A DNA stretch of 64,000 bases from Pseudomonas paraeruginosa PA7. Its GTDB lineage: Bacteria > Pseudomonadota > Gammaproteobacteria > Pseudomonadales > Pseudomonadaceae. The notes beneath the pieces were generated by a model, which saw only the letters and a program-made list of their open reading frames with translations, ran no database searches and was not told where the DNA came from. Below, in pieces: positions 18,897-26,117 of this stretch. The stretch spans positions 3,848,001-3,912,000 of the forward strand of contig NC_009656.1 in assembly GCF_000017205.1 (NCBI RefSeq), written 5' to 3'. Positions within the stretch are counted from its first letter, which is position 1. Every line of letters begins with the position of its first letter. Position numbers and translations under genes: made by a program.

Positions 18897-19742
18897 TTAT
18901 CCCCGTGCCGTGTGCAGCACGGGCCGGAACGTCAGCAGCTCCGTTCCGTCGTCCGGTATCCGCTCGATGCCCAGGACGTAGCCGGGCAGCGACTGCCGCA
19001 CCACCAGAGCGCGCAGGTCGTAGGCGAAGTCGGAGAAGCGCGCCGCGCTGCCCGACTTGCGGTGCAGGTGCCGGAAATCGAATTGCCAGCCGTCCGGCTG
19101 CTTGCCGCCGTGCTTGCGCACCAGGCGGTACAGCCAGCGTTCGATGCCGCCCTTCAAGCGGAAATAGGCCGGGTCGATGGTCAGCACCAGCGCGGCATCG
19201 AGCACGCCGGCATAGAACCAGTCCGGCAGGATCAGTTCGATGCCCAACGGCGTGCCGCTGGCGTCGGCCAACTCGCGCCATTCGTTGATCCACGAGAAAC
19301 GGTGCAGCCGCCGGCCGGTCGTCTCGCGGATGGACGTGGCAATGCTGGTCGATTGCAGCCGGTCGAGCGCGGCTTTCAGCCGCAGGTAGTCGTTGAGGGA
19401 CGTGCCGCGCCCGATGAAGCGCAGGATCTCGTAGGGCGTGGCGCGTATCCAGCGCGAGGGGCGGATGCCCGCATCGCGCGCCTCCACGATCTGCGAGGCG
19501 GCCCATATCAACACGTCGGCATCCCATATCGTTGCGATGCCATGCTCGGCCGTGCCTTCCACGCGGATGGTGATGCCGCCGGCGCGGAAGTCGATCGGCG
19601 CCGTGCGCCGCGACTTCGCCAACGAGAAGAACGGAAAGGCCATCAAGTCCTGGCTGTCGCGGGGTGCCATGTCGCCCGGCAGCGCGCGGAACAGGTCGAG
19701 CTGTTCGCGCTGCGGCAAGGCTTGCCCTGGCGGGCTGGACAT
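18897..19742 (-). CDS. repA: Replication initiator protein RepA of the ICE
   Basis: This is a RPA-type (PF10134-like) initiator found in Tn4371-like elements. The 281-residue protein has PHYSICAL blocks typical of the family: DLMAFPFFSLAKSRRT, IRVEGTAEHGIATIWDADVLIW and YFRLKGGIERWLYRLVRKHGG. The start at 19742 (MSSPPGQAL) is preferred to one four codons upstream because it matches the usual N-terminus. The three iterons just past its 3' end are the probable binding sites. Confidence 0.88.
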   Translation of the reverse strand: MSSPPGQALPQREQLDLFRALPGDMAPRDSQDLMAFPFFSLAKSRRTAPIDFRAGGITIRVEGTAEHGIATIWDADVLIWAASQIVEARDAGIRPSRWIRATPYEILRFIGRGTSLNDYLRLKAALDRLQSTSIATSIRETTGRRLHRFSWINEWRELADASGTPLGIELILPDWFYAGVLDAALVLTIDPAYFRLKGGIERWLYRLVRKHGGKQPDGWQFDFRHLHRKSGSAARFSDFAYDLRALVVRQSLPGYVLGIERIPDDGTELLTFRPVLHTARG

Positions 19743-19768
19743 GGCGACGGCCACCCACGCGCCAGCGA

Positions 19769-20053
19769 TCAGCGGCCATCACGGTAGTCGCCCGCGTGGC
19801 GTTCGGCATATTCCGGGTCGGAAGTCGCCTCGTAGCTGCGTTGGTCGGCCCAGGCATCGAGGTCGGACACCGCGTACATGACACGGCGGCCGAACTTACG
19901 GAACTTCGGGCCGCCGCCGATCACGCGCTGTTTCTCCAGCGTGCGCGGCGAGAGGCGCAGGTACTCGGCGGCTTCGTCGTTAGTCAGGTAGCGTTGGGGC
20001 TGCGCAGGCGCAGCGACAGCAGCGGCGGCAGGCCGCAAGGGAGCGGGTCGCAT
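19769..20053 (-). CDS. AlpA/excisionase-like helix-turn-helix protein
   Basis: This 94-residue DNA-binding protein has a winged-helix AlpA/MerR-like domain: YLTNDEAAEYLRLSPRTLEKQR followed by GPKFRKFGRRVMYAVSDLDAW. Such proteins act as transcriptional activators or recombination directionality factors in integrative elements. GGAGG lies 8 bases before the chosen ATG at 20053. It precedes repA by 26 bases on the same strand. Confidence 0.82.
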   Translation of the reverse strand: MRPAPLRPAAAAVAAPAQPQRYLTNDEAAEYLRLSPRTLEKQRVIGGGPKFRKFGRRVMYAVSDLDAWADQRSYEATSDPEYAERHAGDYRDGR

Positions 20054-20164
20054 GGGATGTACCTCCATCAAGCCCGGCCACACCACGCGGCCGGATAGAG
20101 GCACTTTCAAGAAAGCGAGGCTGCTTGCTAAGGGACGATCTGCGGGGGACGCGAAACGTCCCCC

Positions 20165-20935
20165 CTACTGCAACGGCAGCAGCGGAAGCTGTGCCAGGCG
20201 GCGATAGCCGCCGCGCATCAGCGCCTCGCCACGCCGCACCAGCCGGCGCACGCGGGCGCGCAAGGCGCTGTCCTTGTGCCAGTCGGCCGCGACGGCATCC
20301 GCGCCGAACAGCCCTTCGGCGACTTCGCGCAAGGACGCGCCCGCCAGGGTCGCATCGAGAGCCTGCAAGGTGTGCAGTTCCAGCACCGCGGCCGTCGTGG
20401 GCCGGGAACGGGCCGCCGCCGCAGGCGCGGCAACCGTTGCCACGGCCAGGGCGTCCAGCTCGGCCGCGAGCGTGCGATAGCGCGCGCACGGCGTGGCGCA
20501 GGCCCGAGTGGCGTAAAGGTAGGCCATGCCGTCCTCCAGGCCCGGCGCAAGCGCGAGCCGCAGGCAGCAGCCTGGCCAGTGCGACACCAGCACCAGGCGC
20601 TTGCCATCGTGGATCAGTTGCTTGCGCCCAGGCACGCGCCAGAACTCGAAGGCATGGGCCTCGGGCGGTGGGTCGGCATCCGGGTAAAGTTGTACCACGG
20701 CGTCGTGATCGGGGAACCAGGCCGGATGCGCGTCGCGCGCATCCAAGGCTGGATCTTCCAGCAGGCGCAGACCCCATGCCTGCGCTGCGTCCGGCCGTCG
20801 GCGACGGCGCAGCCAGTCGCGGCGGTAGTCGGGATTTCGGCGCAGGTATTCCCAGGCCAGCGCGGGGGCGTCGAGGTGCAGCGTGTAGAGATACGCGGCA
20901 GTCGGATACCAGTGTGCGGCGCTCGAATCAGCCAT
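20165..20935 (-). CDS. DUF2285-domain ICE backbone regulator-like protein
   Basis: The product has 256 residues. The N-terminal half contains AAYLYTLHLDAPALAWEYLRRNPDYRRDW, the short segment shared by DUF6499/DUF2285 proteins of Proteobacterial ICEs. The C-terminal half is DUF2285-like (LHTLQALDATLAGASLREVAEGLFG, then SALRARVRRLVRRGEALM), which may contain a helix-turn-helix. A role in element regulation is assumed for the family but not shown. It stands upstream of the alpA-repA-parA block. Confidence 0.78.
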   Translation of the reverse strand: MADSSAAHWYPTAAYLYTLHLDAPALAWEYLRRNPDYRRDWLRRRRRPDAAQAWGLRLLEDPALDARDAHPAWFPDHDAVVQLYPDADPPPEAHAFEFWRVPGRKQLIHDGKRLVLVSHWPGCCLRLALAPGLEDGMAYLYATRACATPCARYRTLAAELDALAVATVAAPAAAARSRPTTAAVLELHTLQALDATLAGASLREVAEGLFGADAVAADWHKDSALRARVRRLVRRGEALMRGGYRRLAQLPLLPLQ

Positions 20936-21280
20936 GACGCAACCTCCTGTCGATCAGCAGGAACGTCGCCACGGATTCCGCCGTGCGGGAGCTATCGAAT
21001 CGCCATCAGGTCGTCATCAAAAACGGTTAAGCTGTAACTGTCGGTGTCAAGACCATTTGGCTCCTGCGTGTTGCGGAAATCGTCTGAATGCGACGGCTGC
21101 ACCGCCAGAAAAATGACGAGCAACATGGGAACCGTGCTGCAATCCGCGCCGTCGATCATGACTATTTGCAGCAGAGCGGCACTGCATTGGCGCAAGAATG
21201 CGGATTCAGACCTGCACGGTCTTGACCAAGACTGAAATAGTCACAATGCGCCCCGGCTGGCTAGGTCGCGCTGGTTTTCA
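20936..21280. other. Intergenic region without recognisable gene
   Basis: This lies between DUF2285 and DUF2958, both on the minus strand. Short frames of 60-70 codons occur on both strands, but none has a good ribosome binding site or family resemblance. Base composition is slightly richer in A+T than the neighbours, consistent with a promoter region for the DUF2285 operon. Confidence 0.4.
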
Positions 21281-21631
21281 TCAGTCCGTGATCGCGCCGT
21301 TCTCCTGCGCCAGCCGGACATACTCCGATAACGGACGCACCGCCTGGAAATACCGATCCCGCCGCACCGGCAGCTTGCGCGGCCCGACGATGCCCGCCAG
21401 GTCGGACAGCTTGACCGTCCCGAGCGCAGGCATCCCGATACTGAGGTCGATCAGGCCGTAGGCCGTGTCGCCATCCGCAGGATCGAGCGACACCAGCAGC
21501 CAGGTCACATGCGCGTCCGGCGTGAACAGACGCACCACGGGCAGCGGGTCGAGCCGCTGACCAGCGGCGAGCGCCGCGCCGTGGGCCAGCAACCGGGCGC
21601 GTTCATCAGCGGTGACAAGCGGCAGGGTCAT
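21281..21631 (-). CDS. DUF2958-type protein
   Basis: This 116-residue protein starts MTLPLVTADERARLLAHG, typical of DUF2958 proteins in conjugative elements. Other family blocks are PVVRLFTPDAHVTWLLVSLDP and DTAYGLIDLSIGMPALGTVKLSDL. No catalytic motif is evident and the function is unknown. The longer frame upstream runs through the repeat-rich intergenic region and is unlikely to be translated. Confidence 0.8.
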   Translation of the reverse strand: MTLPLVTADERARLLAHGAALAAGQRLDPLPVVRLFTPDAHVTWLLVSLDPADGDTAYGLIDLSIGMPALGTVKLSDLAGIVGPRKLPVRRDRYFQAVRPLSEYVRLAQENGAITD

Positions 21632-21660
21632 GGGCAGCCTCTCCACGAAACCGATGATGC

Positions 21661-21804
21661 GCGGATGCGCTTTGGTGCCGAAGCGCAGAACCGCCGAAAC
21701 GCATCCGTGCATTCGTGTGAAAGCACGGATGCACAAGCCATCGCATCCGTAGAAGCACGCAAGCGCAGAAGCGGAATTGTAGGAAGCCGGAAAGACACGG
21801 ATGC
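21661..21804. promoter_or_regulatory. Array of CGGATGC octamers between DUF2958 and XRE genes
   Basis: ACGGATGC, or its complement GCATCCGT, occurs exactly at 21701-21708, 21725-21732, 21743-21750 and 21797-21804; a one-mismatch copy GCGGATGC is at 21661-21668. The second and third form an inverted repeat with a 10-base spacer. The array fills the 280-base gap between two divergent genes, so it could be a multi-site operator for the XRE regulator. This is inference from repetition and position. Confidence 0.5.
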
Positions 21805-21896
21805 GATTCCCCGGTTCTGTCGGAATCCGCAGATGCGGATTTCCGTAAAAGCACGAAAGCGGGCCTTTCAGCCACGAATGAACACTATAGATTGTA

Positions 21897-21908
21897 GCCC
21901 TATAGGGC
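21897..21908. promoter_or_regulatory. 12-bp palindrome at the XRE gene start
   Basis: GCCCTATAGGGC is a perfect palindrome ending three bases before the ATG at 21912. The same CTATAG core occurs 16 bases upstream (21884-21889). Placement over the start region suggests autoregulation by the XRE protein. Confidence 0.45.
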
Positions 21909-21911
21909 GCA

Positions 21912-22244
21912 ATGGGCTGTCATCTTGGTTTTTGTGGGGAAACCAAGTTAGTGGCAGCGAAACACTCATTAGCAGCGGCAATACGGACAGTCAGGAAGGC
22001 GCGAGGCTTGAGCCAGGAAGCGTTCTCCGACGTGTCCAGCCGCACCTATATGAGTACGCTGGAGCGCGACTTGAAAAGCCCGACCCTGCACAAGCTGACC
22101 GAGCTGTGCGAGGTCATGGAAGTACATCCGCTGACGCTGTTGACGCTGGCCTACGCCGGCGACGACACGCACAAGGCCGACGAACTGCTGGCGCGGGTGC
22201 GCCAGGAGTTCGAGGCCTTGCTGAAAGAGCGCGACGCGCCCTAG
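21912..22244 (+). CDS. Small XRE-family regulator
   Basis: This 110-residue helix-turn-helix protein contains SLAAAIRTVRKARGLSQEAF, SRTYMSTLERDLKSPTLHKL and LCEVMEVHPLTLLTLA, i.e. the XRE fold plus a short C-terminal helix. The ATG at 21912 has no clear ribosome binding site; a GTG at 21948 with GGGGA upstream is a realistic alternative. The IS481-family transposon inserted just past its stop codon without altering the protein. Likely a control gene of the ICE core. Confidence 0.8.
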   Translation: MGCHLGFCGETKLVAAKHSLAAAIRTVRKARGLSQEAFSDVSSRTYMSTLERDLKSPTLHKLTELCEVMEVHPLTLLTLAYAGDDTHKADELLARVRQEFEALLKERDAP

Positions 22245-23230
22245 CTGTGATGTCCAGGGACGTTGTTGAGTCGGTCGAAGGGTACGCCGCCAATCGCAGA
22301 GTGGTGTCGGTGGTGGTTGTAGAAGTGGAGCCAGCCGGGCAGCGCCAGGCGTCGTTCGGCCTCTGAACCGTAAAACCTGGCATAGGCCCAGCCGTCCCCG
22401 AGCGTGCGGTGGAATCGCTCGATCTTCCCGTTCGTCTGCGGCCGGTAGGGGCGTGTCCGCTTGTGTCGGATGCCGAGCCGAGCGCAGAAGTCCCTCCATG
22501 CGTGGGATCTGTATGCCGACCCGTTGTCGGATAGGACTCGCTCGACGGTCACGCCTCGTTCGGCGAACCAGGCCACGGCGCGTTCGAGAACTCCCACCGC
22601 TGTGCTCGCCTGCTCATCCGACCAGATTTCTGCGTATGCGACGCGGGAGTGGTCGTCGATGACTGTGTGAACGAACGCCGTCCCGGTGCGCGGCTTGTGA
22701 TCTTTTCCTCGTGGTAATCCCGGAGTCGCGAGCTTGTTCCGTGCGCCTTGCTGCCGACCTACGTAACGATGTCCACCGCCGTCGGGGATGTTGCCGAACT
22801 TCGTGACATCGACATGAATCAACGATCCCGGATGAGGATGCTCATATCGCCGCAATGGCTCGCCAGTGACACGATCGATATGCGAGAGGCGGTTCACGCG
22901 GCAACGGACGAGGACCGCGTGAACAGTCGACGTCGAGAGACCAAGTCGCGCAGCGATCTGGGCTGGCCCCAGTCGAAGCCGCCAGCGCAGGTTGATGATC
23001 TTCTTCTTGACATGCTCGGGCGTCCTGCCTGGGATCCGGTGCGGCTTGCTGGAGCGATCCTGCATCCCAAACTCACCCTCTTCCCGGTAGCGGCCTGCCC
23101 ATTTCCGGGCAGTGATCGGGGAGACCATGAACATCTTTGCGGCGATCGTGGCCGGATAGCCGTCTTCGACAATCAGCCGAGCTAACCGGAGACGGGCACG
23201 AGGAGTGAGAAGAGCGTTCGGATGGGTCAT
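22241..23230 (-). CDS. IS481-family transposase
   Basis: This is a DDE transposase of 329 residues. An N-terminal helix-turn-helix region (ARLRLARLIVEDGYPATIAAKMF, VSPITARKWAGRYREEG) is followed by a catalytic core with HVDVTKFGN, TVIDDHSRVAYAEI, VLSDNGSAYRS and KIERFHRTL, covering the D-D-E residues. The last sense codon and the TAG stop lie outside the inverted repeat: the duplicated target CCTAGC completes the frame. The start at 23230 overlaps the cmx stop, so the two genes are coupled. Confidence 0.93.
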   Translation of the reverse strand: MTHPNALLTPRARLRLARLIVEDGYPATIAAKMFMVSPITARKWAGRYREEGEFGMQDRSSKPHRIPGRTPEHVKKKIINLRWRLRLGPAQIAARLGLSTSTVHAVLVRCRVNRLSHIDRVTGEPLRRYEHPHPGSLIHVDVTKFGNIPDGGGHRYVGRQQGARNKLATPGLPRGKDHKPRTGTAFVHTVIDDHSRVAYAEIWSDEQASTAVGVLERAVAWFAERGVTVERVLSDNGSAYRSHAWRDFCARLGIRHKRTRPYRPQTNGKIERFHRTLGDGWAYARFYGSEAERRLALPGWLHFYNHHRHHSAIGGVPFDRLNNVPGHHS

Positions 23231-24405
23231 CAATTGGCCTCCGCCGCGGTCTTCGTAAGCGCGCGTCTGGTGAGAAGCATGATGACGAGAGCGATCGCTG
23301 TCAGCACCGAAGCGACCCAAACCGGCGCGAGCAGCCCCAGCCCGGTCGCGAGCCCGAGCGCACCAAGCACGGGCCCCGCTGCAGCTCCGATATTCAATGC
23401 TGCGGTTGCGTACGAACCGCCCATCGTTGGCGCACCCGATGCTGCATACAGCACACGCGTGATCAGAGTACTGCCGACGCCGAACGACAGGAATCCCTGA
23501 ACGAGGACGAGGACGATAAGCGCAACGGGATGAGATGCGACCACTGCCAACACGATCCAGCCTGTCAGCAATAGCGGTCCGCCGACTGCGAGCACGAGGC
23601 CAGGTCGTTGATCTGATAGTCGTCCTGCGATCGTGACGCCAAGGAACGATCCGATGCCGAACATCACCAGCGCGACGGACACCCACGCTTCGGCCAAGCC
23701 CGCGGTCTCGGTCACGATGGGTGCCAGGAAGGTGAATGCCGCAAAGGTCCCTCCGTTGATCAGCGCTCCGAGTGCCATGGCCAGGATGAGCCGCGGCGTC
23801 GCCAACTGGCTGAGCTCGACACGGAGCCTTGGTGAGGTCGCGCTAGTCTCGCTCCGACCAACATTGTTCGTGACGCCACGAATGACTCCAACGGCCGCGG
23901 GAATACAGAGGATGGCGATCGCCCAGAACGTCGTTCGCCAGCCCAGCGCTGTGCCGAGCAGTGCCCCGGCGGGGACGCCCACGACGGTTGCGATCGTCGT
24001 GCCGGAGAGCAGGATCGACAGTGCACGCCCCTTCTGGTTCGCTGGCACGAGGGTAGTGGCCGTGCTCAGTGCTACGGCGAGGAATCCTGCGTTTGCGAGA
24101 GCGCTGAGCACCCGGGTGATGAGCAGGAGAGAGAACACTGGTGTCATCGCTCCGATGACGTGGCTTCCCGCGAACACGAGAAGGCAAACGATCAATGTGA
24201 GCCGCGGTGGCCAACGGCGAGCGAATGCCGCCATCACTGGCGCGCCGACGACCATACCGACTGCGAATGCGGAGGTCAGCAGGCCCGCAGTGCCGACCGA
24301 GACGTCAAGTTCGGTCGCGATCGCGGGGAGCAATCCCGCGAGCATGAATTCTGAAGTGCCCATGACGAAGACCGCCAGGGCAAGCATGTAGAGGGCAAAA
24401 GGCAT
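23230..24405 (-). CDS. cmx: Chloramphenicol exporter Cmx (MFS)
   Basis: This is a 12-helix major-facilitator drug/H+ antiporter exporting chloramphenicol. The 391-residue protein starts MPFALYMLALAVFVMGTSEF and carries the MFS motifs FARRWPPRLTLI (motif A-like) and GVPAGALLGTALGWR (motif C). The sequence corresponds to the Cmx type described on Corynebacterium Tn5564, not to the CmlA type of Gram-negative integrons. It is a passenger of the IS481-family transposon and is translated ahead of the transposase. Confidence 0.9.
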   Translation of the reverse strand: MPFALYMLALAVFVMGTSEFMLAGLLPAIATELDVSVGTAGLLTSAFAVGMVVGAPVMAAFARRWPPRLTLIVCLLVFAGSHVIGAMTPVFSLLLITRVLSALANAGFLAVALSTATTLVPANQKGRALSILLSGTTIATVVGVPAGALLGTALGWRTTFWAIAILCIPAAVGVIRGVTNNVGRSETSATSPRLRVELSQLATPRLILAMALGALINGGTFAAFTFLAPIVTETAGLAEAWVSVALVMFGIGSFLGVTIAGRLSDQRPGLVLAVGGPLLLTGWIVLAVVASHPVALIVLVLVQGFLSFGVGSTLITRVLYAASGAPTMGGSYATAALNIGAAAGPVLGALGLATGLGLLAPVWVASVLTAIALVIMLLTRRALTKTAAEAN

Positions 24406-24480
24406 CGAGTACTCCGAGGTGTGAGATCAAGAAATGGTTCTTCTTGTCACCACGGCCAGCGCCCCGGGTACGCCAGACAT

Positions 24481-24503
24481 ACGCCCACACAGATCGTGGG
24501 CGT
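24481..24503 (-). promoter_or_regulatory. Hairpin in the cmx leader, possible attenuator
   Basis: ACGCCCAC and GTGGGCGT form an 8-bp perfect stem with a 7-base loop, about 75 bases upstream of the cmx ATG within the 257-base leader. Chloramphenicol exporters are often controlled by translational attenuation, and a leader hairpin would suit that. I do not see a clear leader peptide. Confidence 0.35.
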
Positions 24504-24689
24504 CGTAACTAGTGGTTCAAGGGGCTGGCGGTGTGACCGACAACCCCTGACCTGTCTGATTCGGGACTCGACATGCCCCAAACTCTAACATGCCTTCAAT
24601 GGCAAGCGGTCTGGACAGATACTTCTTGAATCGGCACGGTGTCATTACGGGCGGGGGCCAGAACAACGTCCCTGGACATCACACCTAGC

Positions 24690-24990
24690 GCGTCTGAATG
24701 CCCGCAAGCGGAGCGCGCAGCGCCGCCAGGCGCGAAGGCGTGAGGGATTGAAGCCGAATGGACATGACGCCATTAGCGGCATGGGGCGCAGCCCGAAAGC
24801 CCGGCGGCGCAATGCGCCGACACGCCATATTGTTCCTGCTGCCACGGGCTTCGAGCCATCCGACCATCGCCAATGCGATACCGATCCTGGACATGCCGGG
24901 CATGAAGCAACCGGCGAAACCCTGTGCGTGCGGTGCTGCGATCAGCAGCATCGCGCCCCGCCGCAATGAGTGGGGCGCGGTGGGCGGCCG
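24690..24990. other. Intergenic region with one copy of a dispersed ICE repeat
   Basis: This lies between the transposon and DUF736. No convincing gene is seen. From about 24701 to 24768 it carries a motif (GCAAGCG, GCGCGCAG, GCGAAGGCGT, GAGGGATT, CCGAATGG) that recurs imperfectly near 29455 and 33195. Confidence 0.5.
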
Positions 24991-25305
24991 TTAGGCCGCC
25001 TTGGGCTTGCTGCGCGACCAGATCAGGTCGTGCGTGCCGTTCTCGCCTTCGATCAGGCGGGCATAGACCGTCGCCGGGAACGAAGGATCGTCGATGGCCA
25101 CCGACAGGTAATCCCGCCCGGCCTCGCTGGTTTTCTTCCACGCCGCGCCGAAGTCGTGGCCGGCCGCGTGCAGGCGGAAGTCCGGGGCGCTTTCGTTCTC
25201 GCCCTTATCGTTGGAAACCAGCTTGACCTTGATGTTGAGGGTCAGGGTGCGGAGCTGGCCGGTGAAGCCGTCTTTCTCTGCGGTGAAGGTGCCGATGTTA
25301 GCCAT
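24991..25305 (-). CDS. DUF736-family protein
   Basis: This 104-residue protein starts MANIGTFTAEKDGFTGQLRT, diagnostic of DUF736, and contains SAPDFRLHA and the IDDPSFPATVYARL block. It is a small conserved cargo-independent gene of Tn4371- and PAGI-type elements with unknown function. AAAGGAG lies eight bases before the ATG. A long untranslated leader of about 800 bases separates it from the ParB-like gene. Confidence 0.88.
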   Translation of the reverse strand: MANIGTFTAEKDGFTGQLRTLTLNIKVKLVSNDKGENESAPDFRLHAAGHDFGAAWKKTSEAGRDYLSVAIDDPSFPATVYARLIEGENGTHDLIWSRSKPKAA

Positions 25306-25932
25306 GATGATTTCTCCTTTCGGGTTGAACAAGGTCGCGCCAGTGCGTCCTTGTTGTGATCCGTCCGGCGGGGGATGGGCTGGCCGCACCGCGCAGCGGT
25401 CGCAACAACGTGGAGAACCTGGAAGCGAAAAGAATTTGTCCCGCGAGGAATGCGCGCAGCGCAGGGGAAATTGTTTTCGCTGGAAGGTTGCGGCCATGAA
25501 GCCCAGCCACCGCCAGGATTCACAACAACACAAGGACGTACTGGCCGCCCACTCCCGAATGGAGACATGGCCGACTCGGCATCCCCGCGCGACGGCTTCA
25601 CCGGCCTGTGCCCTGACACGGGCAAGGACAACACCCGACGACAAGGGCGCAAGCGCCCCTGACGTTGCAGGCGGCCTCTTGCATGAGGCGTGGTGTGGAA
25701 GCTCCATTGCAAGGCCGGGCGGTGTGTCGGTGAACCGTCCTTCGTGACGTACAGGCGACGAACCGCCAGCGTCGAGGACGGCACGCTTTCGTGCAACCTG
25801 CGGCAGCAAGCCGGGGCGTAGCCCCACAAGTCCCGCCCATTGCAGCGGGGCGCGTTCGGAATGTCGTCAGCGCTGTGCGCCGACGCACTTATGGGCTTCA
25901 AGGGTTTCACGCGCACAAGGCCACTTGTGCGC

Positions 25933-25970
25933 CGCCCCTTCGCCGCCTGCCCGAAGGCGGCGAAGGGGCG
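25933..25970. other. Perfect 15-bp hairpin in intergenic region
   Basis: The arms 25933-25947 (CGCCCCTTCGCCGCC) and 25956-25970 are exact complements with an 8-base loop. On the plus strand it is followed by TTCTGGCTTT, which is too weak for a clear intrinsic terminator. Function is unknown. Confidence 0.5.
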
Positions 25971-26076
25971 TTCTGGCTTTGGGCCTTGAAACCGGGCGCG
26001 GCCACCGCCGCGCCCGGATTTTTGACCATCGGCACCAGGGCGGAACGGCCTGGGGCCGATGCTGATGGAACAGCGA

Positions 26077-26102
26077 AGCGCCCCGGCCGAAACCGGGGCG
26101 CT
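26077..26102 (-). terminator. Hairpin just downstream of the ParB-like gene
   Basis: AGCGCCCCGG and CCGGGGCGCT form a perfect 10-bp stem with a 6-base loop, 16 bases past the ParB-like stop on the minus strand. There is no T-tract, so termination is plausible but not proven. Confidence 0.45.
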
Positions 26103-26117
26103 CGGTGGTGGTGAAGC

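Larger units (their letters stand above)
22246..24683 (-). mobile_element. IS481-family (IS5564-like) transposon carrying cmx
   Basis: The ends are perfect 21-bp inverted repeats, 22246-22266 (TGTGATGTCCAGG...) and 24663-24683. Both are flanked by CCTAGC (22240-22245 and 24684-24689), a 6-bp target duplication of the NCTAGN type reported for IS481. Inside are only a transposase and the chloramphenicol exporter cmx, so this is one transposon with a passenger gene and not a composite. The cargo pairing is known from corynebacterial Tn5564. Intact ends, open frames and an exact duplication suggest recent arrival. Confidence 0.92.
25306..26117. other. Long intergenic region with strong hairpins, no gene seen
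   Basis: This is 812 bases between DUF736 and the ParB-like gene. Frames on both strands are Arg/Pro-rich and unsupported. Two strong hairpins are present at 25933-25970 and 26077-26102. The region probably contains the DUF736 promoter and could also encode a structured RNA. Confidence 0.45.

Noticed and set aside
20992..21195. 67-codon minus-strand frame between DUF2285 and DUF2958
   Set aside because: No ribosome binding site or recognisable motif; composition is consistent with intergenic sequence.
22246..24683. Composite transposon with two IS copies around cmx
   Set aside because: Only one transposase is present and both inverted repeats bound the whole unit with one target duplication.
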